Source: Gammaproteobacteria bacterium (lineage in GTDB: Bacteria; Pseudomonadota; Gammaproteobacteria; Pseudomonadales; Azotimanducaceae). Taken from it: a stretch of DNA of 6,503 nt. The notes beneath the pieces were generated by a model. That model saw nothing but the letters and a program-made list of their open reading frames with translations, did no database searches and was not told where the DNA came from. The position numbers and the translations under genes were made by a program. Below, piece after piece: positions 5,263-6,503 of the stretch. The stretch lies in the NCBI GenBank assembly GCA_002726925.1, contig PBTJ01000083.1, positions 2,253 to 8,755 of the forward strand, given 5' to 3'. The first letter of the stretch is position 1, and each line of letters opens with the position of its first letter.

Positions 5263-6294
5263 ATGACTAATTTCCGCAAAGATTCTCGGCCATGGATGTC
5301 AGACTTAGCCCAACTTAAGGTTTTTGGCCTCCTGGGCTGCGCGGTTGTTTGCTTATTAATTGGTCTGGCAAATGGCGCGATCGCAATCGATTTATCAGCG
5401 CTGGCCTACGGGACTTCATCCGATCTACAAAAAGTCGTATTCAGTGAAATTCGATCGCCCAGGGTTTTCTTAGCTGGTCTGGTCGGCGCAGCGCTAGCAT
5501 TGTCAGGCGCAACGCTACAGGGTCTCTTTAGAAACCCGCTTGCTGATCCTGGACTAATAGGGGTGTCTTCAGGCGCCGCATTAGGTGCTGTTGCGATGAT
5601 TGTTTGGGGTAGCCAAATGGATATCCCTAGTACAATTTTGCCCTATGCGCTGCCACTTGCTGCGGTTTTTGGGGCGTTTTTGGTCACCATATTTCTATTT
5701 TATTTTTCATCCTTTTTTGGCGGATTCAATATTCTCACGCTAATTCTCGTGGGTATCGCTGTAAACGCATTCGCGACAGTAGGGATAGGGCTATTTCAAT
5801 TTTTGGCCGACGATGGCCAACTTCGGTCGCTCGTTTTTTGGACTATGGGCAGTTTCGGAAGAGCCTCGTGGGACGCTGTTATCCCTGCCAGCGTGCTGAT
5901 GAGCGTTGGGGCCTTGGTCCTACTTTCACAAAAAAGGTCCTTGGATCTCGTGCAGTTAGGCGAGGCTGAGGCGCTTCACCTGGGTGTTGATGTTTTCTTA
6001 GTTAGGAAATTGGTAATTCTTGGCTCTGCAGTGGCGGTCGGTGCCGGAGTTGCACTGTCCGGCATTATAGGGTTCGTGGGCCTTGTCGTACCCCATTTAG
6101 TGAGGTTATTAATCGGCGCGCGTCACCAGTACTTGTTACCTGGCAGTGTCGGGTTGGGCGCGAGCATTATGATTGTTGCAGATTTGCTTTCGCGAACAAT
6201 AATCATTCCTGCGGAATTGCCAGTGAGCCTTGTGACCAGCGCCATAGGCGCGCCGTTCTTTCTATACTTAATCTCACGATTGAGATCTTCATGA
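5263..6294 (+). CDS. hmuU: Heme ABC transporter permease HmuU (FecCD family)
   Basis: HmuU forms the inner-membrane channel of the heme importer, working as a dimer with HmuV. Its 343 residues are normal for the FecCD/BtuC family, and about ten hydrophobic segments can be seen, the first near residues 21-41 and the last near 318-338. Family hallmarks are FRNPLADPGLIGVSSGAALG (89-108), WTMGSFGRASW (193-203), the cytoplasmic coupling segment EAEALHLGVD (234-243) that contacts the ATPase, and GFVGLVVPHLVRLL (270-283). It begins 9 nt after the hmuT stop with only a weak GAG-type ribosome site. A second ATG at 5296 (Met12) is possible and would drop a short polar N-terminal tail. The substrate is assigned as heme because of the partner HmuT. 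Its stop overlaps the hmuV start. Confidence 0.94.
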   Translation: MTNFRKDSRPWMSDLAQLKVFGLLGCAVVCLLIGLANGAIAIDLSALAYGTSSDLQKVVFSEIRSPRVFLAGLVGAALALSGATLQGLFRNPLADPGLIGVSSGAALGAVAMIVWGSQMDIPSTILPYALPLAAVFGAFLVTIFLFYFSSFFGGFNILTLILVGIAVNAFATVGIGLFQFLADDGQLRSLVFWTMGSFGRASWDAVIPASVLMSVGALVLLSQKRSLDLVQLGEAEALHLGVDVFLVRKLVILGSAVAVGAGVALSGIIGFVGLVVPHLVRLLIGARHQYLLPGSVGLGASIMIVADLLSRTIIIPAELPVSLVTSAIGAPFFLYLISRLRSS

Positions 6295-6503
6295 GTCTTG
6301 AGTGTAACGATGTTTCGCTTGAAATTGGCCAAAAACAACTTCTCTCGCATGTATCTGCAGACGTTCGCAGCGGCTCTTTAACGGTACTCATTGGCCCTAA
6401 CGGTGCCGGCAAAAGCACTTTGTTAAAGGTGCTGGCAGGCGAGCTGGCTCCAAGCAATGGAGAGGTCCTGATTAATACCCAAAAAATCAGGGACCTTAAA
6501 CTT
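6291..6503 (+). CDS. hmuV: Heme ABC transporter ATP-binding protein HmuV, partial (N-terminal 71 aa)
   Basis: HmuV hydrolyses ATP to drive heme import through HmuU. Only the first 71 codons are present before the window ends. The ATG overlaps the hmuU TGA by 4 nt (ATGA), which indicates translational coupling. The Walker A motif GPNGAGKST is at residues 35-43, followed by LLKVLAGELAPSNGEV, the usual start of a FecE/HmuV-type ATPase. The Q-loop, the signature motif and Walker B would lie beyond the right edge. Assignment to heme rather than another FecE-type ATPase rests on its partners. Confidence 0.9.
   Translation, partial: MSLECNDVSLEIGQKQLLSHVSADVRSGSLTVLIGPNGAGKSTLLKVLAGELAPSNGEVLINTQKIRDLKL

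Overview
The window is about 6.5 kb of bacterial DNA, mostly near 50% GC, and looks gammaproteobacterial. That is a tentative reading from an E. coli-like AhpC/AhpF pair with an OxyR-type site, a classical Fur-type 7-1-7 box and a PhuT/HmuT-type heme transporter. No rRNA, tRNA or taxonomic marker gene is present to confirm it.

Layout. Positions 1-1035 are poorly resolved: an open frame entering from the left edge (1-306), a gene-poor stretch, and an AT-rich 99-codon minus-strand frame (556-855, about one third G+C) that stands apart from its surroundings. Positions 1036-3218 hold a minus-strand peroxide-defence operon, ahpC then ahpF. Upstream of ahpC is a palindrome with the ATAG-N7-CTAT spacing of OxyR sites, and a second inverted repeat lies near the ahpC start. 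Positions 3396-3869 encode an unrecognised 157-residue minus-strand protein with a Cys/His cluster. A near-perfect 23-bp Fur-box-like palindrome (3891-3913) separates it from the rightward genes: an unrecognised 87-residue helical protein (3971-4234), then hmuT, hmuU and the start of hmuV, a periplasmic heme-binding protein, its permease and its ATPase. hmuV runs off the right edge.

How the genes fit together. HmuT would capture heme in the periplasm, HmuU carry it across the inner membrane, and HmuV power transport. The outer-membrane receptor and TonB are not in the window. The Fur-like box is placed to repress transcription in both directions when iron is plentiful, so both unknown proteins may belong to the iron/heme response. 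AhpC reduces peroxides and AhpF recharges AhpC with NAD(P)H electrons. Placing this pair beside heme import is sensible because imported heme and iron aggravate peroxide damage, but shared regulation is an inference. The most novel content is the pair of unknown proteins flanking the Fur-like box. I see no CRISPR array, complete insertion sequence, tRNA or rRNA.
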